DNA from: Coriobacteriales bacterium | GTDB lineage: Bacteria > Actinomycetota > Coriobacteriia > Coriobacteriales > Atopobiaceae | Length of the DNA stretch: 34,937 bases | Direction of reading: 5' to 3' | Assembly: GCA_030533135.1 (NCBI GenBank) | Contig: JAUNJR010000007.1 | Coordinates: forward strand, 1-34,937 | Part shown: positions 22,825-30,960 of the stretch, piece after piece | Layout of the letters: each line of letters begins with the position of its first letter | How positions within the stretch are numbered: position 1 is the first letter of the stretch | Made by a program: the position numbers and the translations under genes | The notes under the pieces: generated by a model | The model's input: the letters and a program-made list of their open reading frames with translations, nothing else | Told to the model about the DNA's origin: nothing | Databases searched by the model: none

Positions 22825-24234
22825 CTAAAGCATCATGAGGAATCGTTTCAGGGCAGCTCGGCCAGCGTCATCCCACTTGAAGACGCCCGCGTCCTCAAGC
22901 ACTGCTCCGAACACCCGACCGATCTCGTCTCGGGTAAGACGCCCGGCATCAAGCTCGACTTCTAGGCGGGGCGGTAGGATCGCGAGACCCATCACCTCGA
23001 TGAGGCCGATGTTCTCTTTCTTGACATGCCACTTGTCCTCGTGAGGGTGGAAGACGCCCAGCGGGTGCTCCTCCGTTGTCATATTGCAGCGTAGCGCCAG
23101 GTAAAACACGTAGTCATCGCCCTCGCGACGGCACACCGGAGTCACGGTGTTGTGAGGCGTGCCATCCTTGTCAAAGGCACGCACACCCACGGACTCGTCA
23201 CTCCAGGCACGCCAGGCATCGAGCACGTAGACGGCGGCTTCGAGCAGCACGTCACGGTCGTCGCACGAAAGCTTGATGATCGATAAGGGCCAACGCAGAA
23301 CCTCGCAGCGCACCGAGAGGAACGGCACAAGTGTGAAGGTGTCAACGACCTCCGCGCGCATCATGGGAAACTCGTGCAAACCGCCTTGGAAATGATCGTG
23401 GCTGAGGATGGAGCCGCCAACAATGGGCAGGTCAGCATTGCTGCCAATAAAGTAATGCGGGAACAGGTCGACAAAGTCAAGCAGGCAACCCATGGCAGCC
23501 CGGTCCACATGCATGGGTCGATGCACCTGGCTCATGGCTATGCAGTGCTCCGAGAAATAGGCGTACGGGCTGTATTGGAAACCCCAACGCTCGCCACCCA
23601 GCTTGATAGGAACAATGCGTAGGTTCTGGCGCGCAGGGTGCGTCCCAAACGGATCAGAGGCAGGGCGACCGGAGTAGCCCTCGTTCTCCACGCAGAGTTG
23701 GCACGCGGGGTACACCTCTCCCGTAGGTGCAGCTCCTGCTGCGGCAATGTCACGCGGGTCCTTCTCGGGCTTTGACTTATTGATGGTGATCTCGAGGTCA
23801 CCCCAAGTGGTAGTCGTCGTCCACTCGAGATTGCGCGCTATGGCCGAACGACGAACGTAGTTGACGTCGCAACACAGCTGATAGAACCAGTCGGTGGCAG
23901 CCTTTGGCCCCTCAGCCTCCCGCAACGCCTCAAATTGACAGGCCACCTCGGAAGGGCGCGGCATGAGCGCACCCATCATCCGCATGGCAAGGCGGTCGCG
24001 ACCGGTTGCAGAGTCCTCCGCCTGCCCCGCTGCGACACCGGCGTCTGCAAGCGTTTCAAGGTCAGCCTCAAAGTCATAGTCCTCGTCCAAGGAGACTTCC
24101 AGAGGCGCTGGGCCAGTCAAGCCACAGCACTCAAGCAATCGGTTGTAGGCCCATGCACGGTCATCGGCACGCACAATGCCCGCGTTGGCCACGTAGGCCG
24201 TCAGGCGCGACGCCGCAACAGCTAGATTCTCCAT
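22825..24234 (-). CDS. galT: UDP-glucose--hexose-1-phosphate uridylyltransferase (type 2)
   Basis: GalT exchanges UMP between UDP-glucose and galactose-1-phosphate in the Leloir pathway. The 469-residue protein belongs to the longer, Firmicute-type GalT group, not the approximately 350-residue E. coli type. Landmarks are CQLC (178-181), SEHCIAMS at 228-235, and SHDHFQGG (278-285) with the active-site His pair that carries the UMP. It overlaps galK by 13 bases, and GAGGGAG lies seven bases before the ATG inside galK. It is the last gene of the galactoside cluster. galE is not in the window. Confidence 0.94.
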   Translation of the reverse strand: MENLAVAASRLTAYVANAGIVRADDRAWAYNRLLECCGLTGPAPLEVSLDEDYDFEADLETLADAGVAAGQAEDSATGRDRLAMRMMGALMPRPSEVACQFEALREAEGPKAATDWFYQLCCDVNYVRRSAIARNLEWTTTTTWGDLEITINKSKPEKDPRDIAAAGAAPTGEVYPACQLCVENEGYSGRPASDPFGTHPARQNLRIVPIKLGGERWGFQYSPYAYFSEHCIAMSQVHRPMHVDRAAMGCLLDFVDLFPHYFIGSNADLPIVGGSILSHDHFQGGLHEFPMMRAEVVDTFTLVPFLSVRCEVLRWPLSIIKLSCDDRDVLLEAAVYVLDAWRAWSDESVGVRAFDKDGTPHNTVTPVCRREGDDYVFYLALRCNMTTEEHPLGVFHPHEDKWHVKKENIGLIEVMGLAILPPRLEVELDAGRLTRDEIGRVFGAVLEDAGVFKWDDAGRAALKRFLMML

Positions 24235-25427
24235 GCACGGGCTCCCTCATGGTCGATCTGATATGTCTGACACGCGCCTTCACCAAACACGTAGTCCATG
24301 CCTTGGCAGAACTCATCGGCATACTCGAGAGGTGCAAAGGTCTGAACCGTCCCGCCAAAGCCACCCCCATGGATGCGGGAGGCACCTTGGTCATGGAGCA
24401 TCTCGCCAGCAATGGCCAGAGCAAGCATGGCGGGCTGCTCACTCGAACCTGCCACAGAGACGTTCTGAAGGTACATGGCAGAACTGGCACCAGAAATACG
24501 TGTCAGATTCAGGAACTGGGGCATGTCACCAGCCCTCAATGCCTCGGCGCGACGCTCCACCAAACGTGACTCGCGGTAGTAGTGGATAGCCCGCAGAATG
24601 GAGCGATCTCCATATGTTGCCCTCAGCGTAGGCAAGTCTTCAGCGAAGCCAACCTCACGGGTCTGGCTTAGGCACTCGGCACCGAGAGCATGGGCAATCG
24701 TCAGCATCTCCTCTGGGATAGCCGCGTACTCATCAGTCAAGTCCGCATGACTCGATCCAACTGCACAGAGGCAGAGGGCATAGCCCGCATCCGAAAAGTC
24801 AAAGTCGATGGGCTTTGCGTCAATCGTGCCAGGCACCGCAAAGCTCATATGCTGGATGCCACCCAGCGCAACGGATGCCTGGTCCATGAGCCCGCAGGGC
24901 TTTCCGAACCATTCGCGTTCCGCAGCCTGCGCCATAATGGCAAGCTCCTCCGGAGAGACGATGCCCTTGGCCCAAAGAACGTTCATGGCTTGGCCTAACT
25001 CGAGCTCAAATGCTGCCGAGCTTGACAGGCCAGATCCTCCCATCACGTCAGAGCGAATCACGGCATCAAAGCCACGTGGCACAAAACCGCGCTTTGCAAA
25101 CTGGGCTGCCATGCCGCGTACCAACGAGACGGTCGTGTTGCGCTCATCCTCACGAGCATCAAGTTCATCAACACGAACCTCGGAGGACGGGTGCCCCTCG
25201 CTCTCGATACGGATAACCTGCTTTTCGTTTGCGGCAAAGAGGCCCTGCACGTAGCGGTTGACCGCACCGGCAATGACCGAACCACCTTGGTGGTCAGTAT
25301 GGTTGCCCGCAATCTCAGAACGCCCGGGTGACTGGACGCACAGGTACTCTCGCCACTCCCCCAAGCCGTAGGCGGCATCGAACTTCTCTCGTAACGCACG
25401 AACTGTTGCCTCACCGAACTGTGCCAT
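24222..25427 (-). CDS. galK: Galactokinase
   Basis: GalK phosphorylates galactose at C1 with ATP. The 401-residue protein is a GHMP kinase. The galactokinase signature is PGRSEIAGNHTDHQGG (34-49), a variant of the classic PGRVNLIGEHTDY seen in related bacteria. The ATP loop is GGSGLSSSAA (130-139), the catalytic aspartate is Asp182 in CGLMDQ, and GGGFGG lies in the last third. The start ATG at 25427 has AGGGGA upstream. It lies 41 bases after the alpha-galactosidase gene, and that gap shows no clear element. Confidence 0.95.
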   Translation of the reverse strand: MAQFGEATVRALREKFDAAYGLGEWREYLCVQSPGRSEIAGNHTDHQGGSVIAGAVNRYVQGLFAANEKQVIRIESEGHPSSEVRVDELDAREDERNTTVSLVRGMAAQFAKRGFVPRGFDAVIRSDVMGGSGLSSSAAFELELGQAMNVLWAKGIVSPEELAIMAQAAEREWFGKPCGLMDQASVALGGIQHMSFAVPGTIDAKPIDFDFSDAGYALCLCAVGSSHADLTDEYAAIPEEMLTIAHALGAECLSQTREVGFAEDLPTLRATYGDRSILRAIHYYRESRLVERRAEALRAGDMPQFLNLTRISGASSAMYLQNVSVAGSSEQPAMLALAIAGEMLHDQGASRIHGGGFGGTVQTFAPLEYADEFCQGMDYVFGEGACQTYQIDHEGARAWRI

Positions 25428-25468
25428 ATCCCCTGTTCACCTTACCCATCATGCGATAAGAACAAAGC

Positions 25469-27106
25469 CTACCGTAAGTCCGCCTCTTGTTCCTTTTCAA
25501 CGAATGCCTTGAGTGCACGATCAAACGCCTCATGCGCCCCAACGTCCCACGCGTCTGCATTGTCTGAAGTCAAAAGCATGCCACCTAGCATCGTATCAGC
25601 TGTCAGCAGCTCAAGCCGCTGCGCATCCGTCAACTGCACGTCATCGCGCAGGAAAAAGACGTCGGGGTCATTACGAAATACCACGCCGTCCAAGTGCGCG
25701 CGTCCGCGCGTGTTGGCAAGGCTGCGCTTGGTGCTGACGCGCTCTCGGTGCAACAACCGCATGTAGGGCACGTCGTCCCAGTCAAGGCCGACATCGCAGC
25801 CAATGCGGCAGAACTCCGTGCGGCCAAACGCCGAGACCAGCGGGACACCGCAGAGGTCAAACCATGTGTCCTCAGGCACCGAATCACGCAGCAGGTCAAG
25901 CGCGTCCGCCATGAGCTGACCGCGATTCATCTGACCGTGCGGCTCCAAGCAGGCTCCAAACAGGAAGTCGAGCTTGAGGAGCTTATAACCCCATTCGCGC
26001 GTGACCACGCCCATGAAGTGACGGATGTGGTCGCGGACCTCGGGCTTTCTGGTGTCGAGCGCCCATGCGCCGCTCCAGTTGCCCGCCGCAGAGACAAGCT
26101 CGCCCTCGGCGTTGCGCAGCAACCACTCAGGATGCTCGGCTGCGACCGCACTCTCCTTCTCCACAAGGAAAGGTGCCAGCCAGATGCCGGGAACGAACCC
26201 CAGCTCACGGGCCCGCTGTGCAAAGAACGCCATGCCCTCGGGAAAACGCTTGGCATCTGGGCTGGTCCAGTCACCAACGAGGGCATATCCATCGTCAACT
26301 TGGAAGACCGGAGCGCAAGGGCCGAGGTCACGCCCACGATACAGCTCGGCGGTCCCACGCAGGTCTTCCACGAGCTTGTCGTGGTCAATGTCGCCGTAAT
26401 GGCGATACCAGCTTGAGTACCCCACCAAGGGAGGGCAGTCGCGACGCGTGATACCCGCCAGTGACGTATAGCGGTCAAACGCATGCGTGAGCGTTCCCTC
26501 ACATACGGCAAACGAGATAACCTCGAGCTCTTCCCCAGCTTGCACCACACGTTCGGGAGGCTCTTTCTCAAGCCTAACTGCATTGTCTCGCACCGACTCG
26601 CGCACTACCGTGAAACCCGAGTCCTCATTCAGCGAGCCCACCAACAAGACCTGATCGCCAGAGCGCAGATACCCGTATCCAACGCCATGCTGACCCCCGG
26701 GAAGGCCACTTTGCTCCACAAAGCGATAGTCACCCGAGTTGTCGAGCACCCACCGGTTCACAAGGGCGGTCGGGACTCCCTGCAGGCCACGCGTTCTTGC
26801 AAGCGGATGGCGCTCCACGGAATCAGTCCACGAATTGTAGCCACTGAGGAAGATGCTGTCCGACCCAACCACATCCATCTCAAGCAAGGTGACCGAGATG
26901 GACGTAACGATAACGTCCCCAGCCGGACAGATGGAGGCACGCTTGGTGCAGTAGTCCCACCCTTCACGACGACGGATGGATAGGCCAAGCTCACGCACCG
27001 CCGCCACAGGACGAGCAATACCCTGGTCGTCTACGGTGATTTGGCTCTCGTCGGACCTACCTTCCAGGCGATAGCGGATGGACCACGACGTCTTAACCGG
27101 CCTCAT
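25469..27106 (-). CDS. GH36-type alpha-galactosidase (short form)
   Basis: This 545-residue glycoside hydrolase probably releases galactose from raffinose-type oligosaccharides or melibiose in the cytoplasm; it has no signal peptide. The catalytic barrel begins near VGYSSWYRHYGD (228-239). VFQVDDGY at 267-274 and GIWLAPFLVE at 307-316 are typical GH36 strands. The nucleophile is Asp380 in LLKLDFLFG and the acid/base is Asp438 in RIGCDVGLDWDD. Classical GH36 enzymes have about 720-750 residues, so this is a compact subgroup and the exact sugar is uncertain. AGGAG lies six bases before the ATG. The gene follows the symporter by three bases and precedes galK, which supports a galactose-releasing role. 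Confidence 0.88.
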   Translation of the reverse strand: MRPVKTSWSIRYRLEGRSDESQITVDDQGIARPVAAVRELGLSIRRREGWDYCTKRASICPAGDVIVTSISVTLLEMDVVGSDSIFLSGYNSWTDSVERHPLARTRGLQGVPTALVNRWVLDNSGDYRFVEQSGLPGGQHGVGYGYLRSGDQVLLVGSLNEDSGFTVVRESVRDNAVRLEKEPPERVVQAGEELEVISFAVCEGTLTHAFDRYTSLAGITRRDCPPLVGYSSWYRHYGDIDHDKLVEDLRGTAELYRGRDLGPCAPVFQVDDGYALVGDWTSPDAKRFPEGMAFFAQRARELGFVPGIWLAPFLVEKESAVAAEHPEWLLRNAEGELVSAAGNWSGAWALDTRKPEVRDHIRHFMGVVTREWGYKLLKLDFLFGACLEPHGQMNRGQLMADALDLLRDSVPEDTWFDLCGVPLVSAFGRTEFCRIGCDVGLDWDDVPYMRLLHRERVSTKRSLANTRGRAHLDGVVFRNDPDVFFLRDDVQLTDAQRLELLTADTMLGGMLLTSDNADAWDVGAHEAFDRALKAFVEKEQEADLR

Positions 27107-27109
27107 GAC

Positions 27110-28492
27110 CTACTCCTCGCTAACGCCCGTCAGAGCCTCGGTGTGTGCCGTAATGATCTTGATAACGCCACCCTCGTTGTAGCGCAGGAACACCAGGCCG
27201 CCCAGCAGGCAGAAGGCCGTGGCGACGAGTGCCGTGATGCGGTAACCCAAGCCACCTGCACCAATGGTGGCAATGGAGGAGAACAGGATCATGGCCAGCG
27301 ACTGGCCAAGCGTCATGGAGAAGGTGCGCGCAGCATAGAACATGCCCTCTCGGTTCTCGCCCGTTTCGGTAGCGTCAAATTCAGCGATGTCGGCAAGGAC
27401 TGCCTGCGGCAGGATGCCGAGGATGGCCATGGGTATAGCGGCAAGCACGGCTACGGCTCCGCCCCACACCAGCGCGGGGATGCCAAACATGCCGCAGACG
27501 GTCGTCACGGCAAACGCGACGCAGAAGAAGAAGAACGCGAAGCTCACCAGACGCTTTTTGCCAATCTTCTTGGCCAGAATATTGACCGGCGCATAGAAGA
27601 TGAGGCTGATGACCGTCATGCCGGCAAACAACACGAAGTTCATGGACTCGTCCAGGCCCATGAGGCTCGTCACGTAAAACGGCATGCCCGTCTGGAACAT
27701 GGTGATGGCCACCCAGTACAGGATGTCGGAAATCTCGAAGACCTGGAACTCCTTGTTGGCGAAGGTCTTCATGACCGATGCACCCATCGGAGTCGTGGAG
27801 GGCTCAGTCTCCGCATAGACGTTCTCGTCGATGGTGTAGGCAGGCACAAGCATGCAGAGAACAGCGACGATCGCCAGGATGGCAATGGTGATGCGGTAGG
27901 CATTGGCGATGCCAAAAAGGCCCTCAAAGAGCCCCGCGATGGTGGGCACCAGGTAGGCTGTGGCAGTACCGACGAAGTAAGTCACGGAGATGAACGTAGA
28001 GAGGTTGACACGCAGCTCCTGGGTGCGGCCGAGTTCGGGAATGAGTGCATTGAACGGCGTGCAGTAGAGCGACAGCGTCACGTAAAAGAGGACGAGGCAC
28101 ACCAACAGCGCCACGTCGTTGAAGGCCTCCGAGCCCAGACCGGGCAGCGTGAAGACGATGACCGTCATGAGGCCGAACGGGATGGCAAACCAGCGCAGGA
28201 ACGGAATGCGACGACCCAGCGGATGGTTGAGCGAGTCAGAGCGGCTTGCGATGAAGGGGTCAATAAAGCCGTCCACAAGACGGCAGAGTGCGGTAATGAG
28301 ACCAATGACTGTCATACCGGCAAAGACGATTCCCTGGGTGATGAAGAGCGGCATGCCTGCGGCGATAGTCTCCTCGCTTGGCATGTAGAAGTAGAGCAAC
28401 CAGTTGCTCACCACACCCGACAGGATTGCCCAGCCCAGCTGACCAATCGCGAAGTTGCGCAGAATACGTCCATCTGCGAGCTTCTTTTCCAT
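27110..28492 (-). CDS. GPH-family sugar:cation symporter
   Basis: This 460-residue membrane protein has about twelve hydrophobic helices. Its early motif LCRLVDGFIDPFIASRSD, followed by HPLGRRIPFLRW, is characteristic of the glycoside-pentoside-hexuronide symporters (MelB/LacS/YicJ). The middle motif YCTPFNALIPEL is also typical. It lacks the PTS IIA-like tail of LacS. The start at 28492 has AAAGG upstream and in-frame codons further up are rejected. In this cluster it most likely imports alpha-galactosides. The 107-base gap to the TetR gene holds a long hairpin and a 10-base palindrome TACGTACGTA (28536-28545) that might be a regulatory site. Confidence 0.92.
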   Translation of the reverse strand: MEKKLADGRILRNFAIGQLGWAILSGVVSNWLLYFYMPSEETIAAGMPLFITQGIVFAGMTVIGLITALCRLVDGFIDPFIASRSDSLNHPLGRRIPFLRWFAIPFGLMTVIVFTLPGLGSEAFNDVALLVCLVLFYVTLSLYCTPFNALIPELGRTQELRVNLSTFISVTYFVGTATAYLVPTIAGLFEGLFGIANAYRITIAILAIVAVLCMLVPAYTIDENVYAETEPSTTPMGASVMKTFANKEFQVFEISDILYWVAITMFQTGMPFYVTSLMGLDESMNFVLFAGMTVISLIFYAPVNILAKKIGKKRLVSFAFFFFCVAFAVTTVCGMFGIPALVWGGAVAVLAAIPMAILGILPQAVLADIAEFDATETGENREGMFYAARTFSMTLGQSLAMILFSSIATIGAGGLGYRITALVATAFCLLGGLVFLRYNEGGVIKIITAHTEALTGVSEE

Positions 28493-28546
28493 ACGACCTT
28501 TCCCCTTTCCTTGTTTGAATCTCCATGAGTGACCATACGTACGTAG

Positions 28547-28590
28547 GGGCCTGTCACGTTCGCGGGCTTCCCTACAAACGTGACAGGCCC
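28547..28590 (-). repeat. Long intergenic hairpin with CTGTCAC core, between TetR and symporter genes
   Basis: Arms of 14 bases (GGGCCTGTCACGTT at 28547-28560, AACGTGACAGGCCC at 28577-28590) pair perfectly around a 16-base loop. It starts ten bases after the TetR stop and has no T-run. It shares CTGTCAC...GTGACAG with the palindrome at 33206-33248, so it may be a dispersed palindromic repeat as well as an attenuator. Confidence 0.6.
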
Positions 28591-28599
28591 GTTCGTGGA

Positions 28600-29298
28600 T
28601 CACGGTGACGCATGTGTCCTCAATGAACGGATTGCCATGTCAACCAGGCAATCAAGCTCTGCCACACCACTGCGTTCGGTAAAGTCATCCGAGGGGATGA
28701 CCTGCCCTCGCATCAACTTGCTCGCGACAGCCATAAGTGCATGGGCTACCGCACGATAGAACACCGGGAAGTCGACCTCATGAGAAACGCTCCCGTCTAG
28801 GCGTCCCCTGAGGTAGGCATCATGAAAGATGGGATAGAACGAGTCCACCTTCCGCCCATAGGCCTCCAGCGTGGCCGGATCGGGATGCTCGCGTTGAACC
28901 AGGTGGTCAAACTCGTCCAAGAACGCAACAAAACGCGCATGATAGACGTAGGTTGCGCAGTACTCGCCAAAGAGCGCTTCCAGCTGACTGGCCCCATCCA
29001 TGCCCTGGAAGGCATCGGATTCGACAAGCCTTATGATGGACTCATTGAATCGTTCCCACATCAGCGTCGCAGCTGCAACGGCAATCGCCGTCTTGGTGGA
29101 GAAGTGACGATAAAGCGTTGCAACACCAACGCCCGCCTCTTCAGCTATGTCCGTCATTTTGACATCGGCAATACCGCGCTCCAGGAAGAGGGACGCCGCG
29201 CACGCAACAACTCGTGCATCAGAAGCATCGGCTCGCGATAACTCGACACCCCTTCGCTCGACGAGGGGTACCACCTGCTGCGGTCGCTGCGAATCCAC
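28600..29298 (-). CDS. TetR-family transcriptional regulator
   Basis: This is a 232-residue regulator. After a leader of about 25 residues, the DNA-binding domain runs from about 27 to 75. The helix-turn-helix is MTDIAEEAGVGVATLYRHFS (48-67), the hallmark of TetR proteins, and the rest is the variable helical ligand domain. It starts at a GTG at 29298 with GGGAGGG about eight bases upstream. It is divergent from the GT-B-like gene and upstream of the galactoside genes. The large palindrome in the divergent gap is its likely operator, so it probably represses itself and the plus-strand gene. Control of the galactoside genes is possible but less certain because a hairpin intervenes. Confidence 0.9.
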   Translation of the reverse strand: MDSQRPQQVVPLVERRGVELSRADASDARVVACAASLFLERGIADVKMTDIAEEAGVGVATLYRHFSTKTAIAVAAATLMWERFNESIIRLVESDAFQGMDGASQLEALFGEYCATYVYHARFVAFLDEFDHLVQREHPDPATLEAYGRKVDSFYPIFHDAYLRGRLDGSVSHEVDFPVFYRAVAHALMAVASKLMRGQVIPSDDFTERSGVAELDCLVDMAIRSLRTHASP

Positions 29299-29314
29299 TT
29301 GACGTTCCCTCCCT

Positions 29315-29359
29315 CGGGTGATAGCTTGACTATCAAACTGATAGTCAAGCTATCACCCG
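29315..29359. promoter_or_regulatory. Perfect 21+3+21 palindrome, probable TetR operator over divergent promoters
   Basis: Two 21-base arms (29315-29335 and 29339-29359) are exact inverted copies around AAC. Each arm contains TGATAG and TTGACT elements. TTGACT serves as a plausible -35 on both strands, with TATCAC-like -10 candidates about 18-19 bases on. The site lies 16 bases from the TetR start and 28 bases from the plus-strand start. Its size suggests binding of two regulator dimers, or a nested operator. Confidence 0.75.
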
Positions 29360-29387
29360 GCTGAATACACGTCAAGGAGGAATCGGG

Positions 29388-30911
29388 ATGGCTTCCACGA
29401 ACGACCGCGCACTGAGCGCCTTCGGTAACGAGCAGGACAAACGTACCTACGCAAAGGCCATCAAAGGAAAGCAGAAGTTCCTGAAAAAGTTTGGTGATGA
29501 CACGAACGCCGTCTACCACCTTGCCTCCGCTGACGTGCCCGTTATTGGCGATGCCCTTGGTGTTCGGAACCTTGTCATGGGAACCGAGCCGCTCGACCTG
29601 CTCGCCGACGCCAGCGCCGCTGCCATCCCGGCAGAGACGCCACGAACGGTGCCTGGTTCAAACGGCGCGCCAGTCATCGTCGGCAACATCCGCATGGGTT
29701 TCGGGCACTACCGCATCTCGATGGCCATGGCCTCTGCTGCCCATGCCATGGGCTACACCCCGTACTGGCTCGACCTCGCTTCCTTCGACCAGACCACCGG
29801 ATCGAAGGTCATCGCCTACCAGAACGACCTCTACTCCCTTGGTTCGCGCCTTTCCCAGAAGGTGGGACTCTTCAACCGCCTGTACTGGGAGCCGCTCAAC
29901 TCCGAAGGTTTCCGACAGCTCTCCTACAACGCAGGTGACCAGAAGAACGCCGAGCTCTGCGTGCCGCTCTTCCGCGACATTCCCCGTGACACGCCGTACG
30001 TAGGCACGCACGTATGGCCCGCGCAGGCCGCCGTGCACGCCGGATTGACGCACGTGGTCAACGCCATCCCCGACAACTGGCCCATGGCACTGCACCTTGC
30101 CGAGGGCTCCATCCACACCGTGCAGACTCCCAGCGCTTACCTGGGCTATCACCAGCTGCGCGGCATGGACAAGAAGCGCCAGCTCAAGACCATGCCTCTG
30201 GACAGCATCGTCTACACGGGCCACTACATTGACCACGAGCTGGTTGCCAACATCGCCCACGACTGTGAGGCACGCCGCGCGCGCCTTCTGGGCGGAGGCC
30301 CCATCCGCTACCTCATCAGCGTGGGCGGGGCAGGCGCGCAGCAGGAGCTCTTCGCCGCCATCATCGAGCGCCTCATTCCGTACGTGAAGACCGATCAGGC
30401 GACGCTGCTCATCAACGTGGGCGATCACCGCGGCGTCTGGGAGGCGCTCGAGAGCAGCGTCGAGGGCCTTGCCGCCATGGCGGAGCGTCACTTTGACAAC
30501 TTTGCCGAGGTAGCCGCACTTGCCGAGGGTGCCCTTGACGGCGAGCTGACCGGCATCCACGCTTTCTGCGACACCGACATCTTCAGCGCGGTGTACTCGT
30601 CCAACCTGCTGATGCGCTGCAGCGACGTCCTCGTGACCAAGCCGAGCGAGTTCAGCTTCTATCCCGTGCCCAAGCTGATGATTCACCGCGTGGGCGGCCA
30701 TGAGGCGTGGGGTGCCATCCGAGCTGCCGAGGTCGGCGATGGTACCTACGAGATTGACGACACTGACGAGGTGCTTGCGCTGATCGACTCGTTCCAGCTT
30801 GACCGTGAGCTTGTAGCCTTCATGTGCGACAACATCGAGACAGCCAACAAGGTGGGCATCTATGACGGCGCCTACAAGGTCATCGACCTCGCCGTGAACG
30901 GTCGCGCCTAA
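29388..30911 (+). CDS. Probable GT-B-fold protein of unknown function
   Basis: This is a 507-residue cytoplasmic protein without a signal or membrane helix. NIRMGFGHYRIS (100-111) followed by AMASAAHAMGYTPYWLDL resembles the N-terminal GxGH motif and following helix of MurG and diacylglycerol-glucosyltransferase-type enzymes (GT28 group). Near the end, DVLVTKPSEFSFYPVPKLMI (413-432) looks like the TKPGG nucleotide-sugar site of those enzymes, but with SEF in place of the GG. RYLISVGGAGAQQELFAAII in the middle fits the start of the second Rossmann domain. I therefore propose a glycosyltransferase-like or derived binding fold; the family itself is not one I can name. AAGGAGG lies seven bases upstream. 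It is divergent from, and probably repressed by, the TetR regulator. Confidence 0.7.
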   Translation: MASTNDRALSAFGNEQDKRTYAKAIKGKQKFLKKFGDDTNAVYHLASADVPVIGDALGVRNLVMGTEPLDLLADASAAAIPAETPRTVPGSNGAPVIVGNIRMGFGHYRISMAMASAAHAMGYTPYWLDLASFDQTTGSKVIAYQNDLYSLGSRLSQKVGLFNRLYWEPLNSEGFRQLSYNAGDQKNAELCVPLFRDIPRDTPYVGTHVWPAQAAVHAGLTHVVNAIPDNWPMALHLAEGSIHTVQTPSAYLGYHQLRGMDKKRQLKTMPLDSIVYTGHYIDHELVANIAHDCEARRARLLGGGPIRYLISVGGAGAQQELFAAIIERLIPYVKTDQATLLINVGDHRGVWEALESSVEGLAAMAERHFDNFAEVAALAEGALDGELTGIHAFCDTDIFSAVYSSNLLMRCSDVLVTKPSEFSFYPVPKLMIHRVGGHEAWGAIRAAEVGDGTYEIDDTDEVLALIDSFQLDRELVAFMCDNIETANKVGIYDGAYKVIDLAVNGRA

Positions 30912-30938
30912 TTTTCATTGCTGATAGCTGCGTTATGT

Positions 30939-30960
30939 GAGCCTGCATTCGTGCAGGCTC
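30939..30960. terminator. Hairpin with TTCG tetraloop between convergent genes
   Basis: GAGCCTGCA and TGCAGGCTC form a perfect nine-base stem closed by TTCG, 28 bases after the stop of the GT-B-like gene and touching the ubiB-like stop. It can fold on both strands and so may serve both convergent genes. There is no T-run on either side. Confidence 0.6.

Noticed and set aside
27041-28528. 495-codon open frame on the plus strand opposite the GPH symporter gene
   Set aside because: It is antisense to a clear membrane transporter, has a polar His/Arg/Asp/Gln-rich composition typical of a shadow frame in GC-rich DNA, and has no family signature.
29658-30701. 347-codon open frame on the minus strand opposite the GT-B-like gene
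   Set aside because: The plus-strand gene has a good ribosome binding site, operator and protein-like composition; the antisense frame is His/Val-rich low-complexity shadow sequence.
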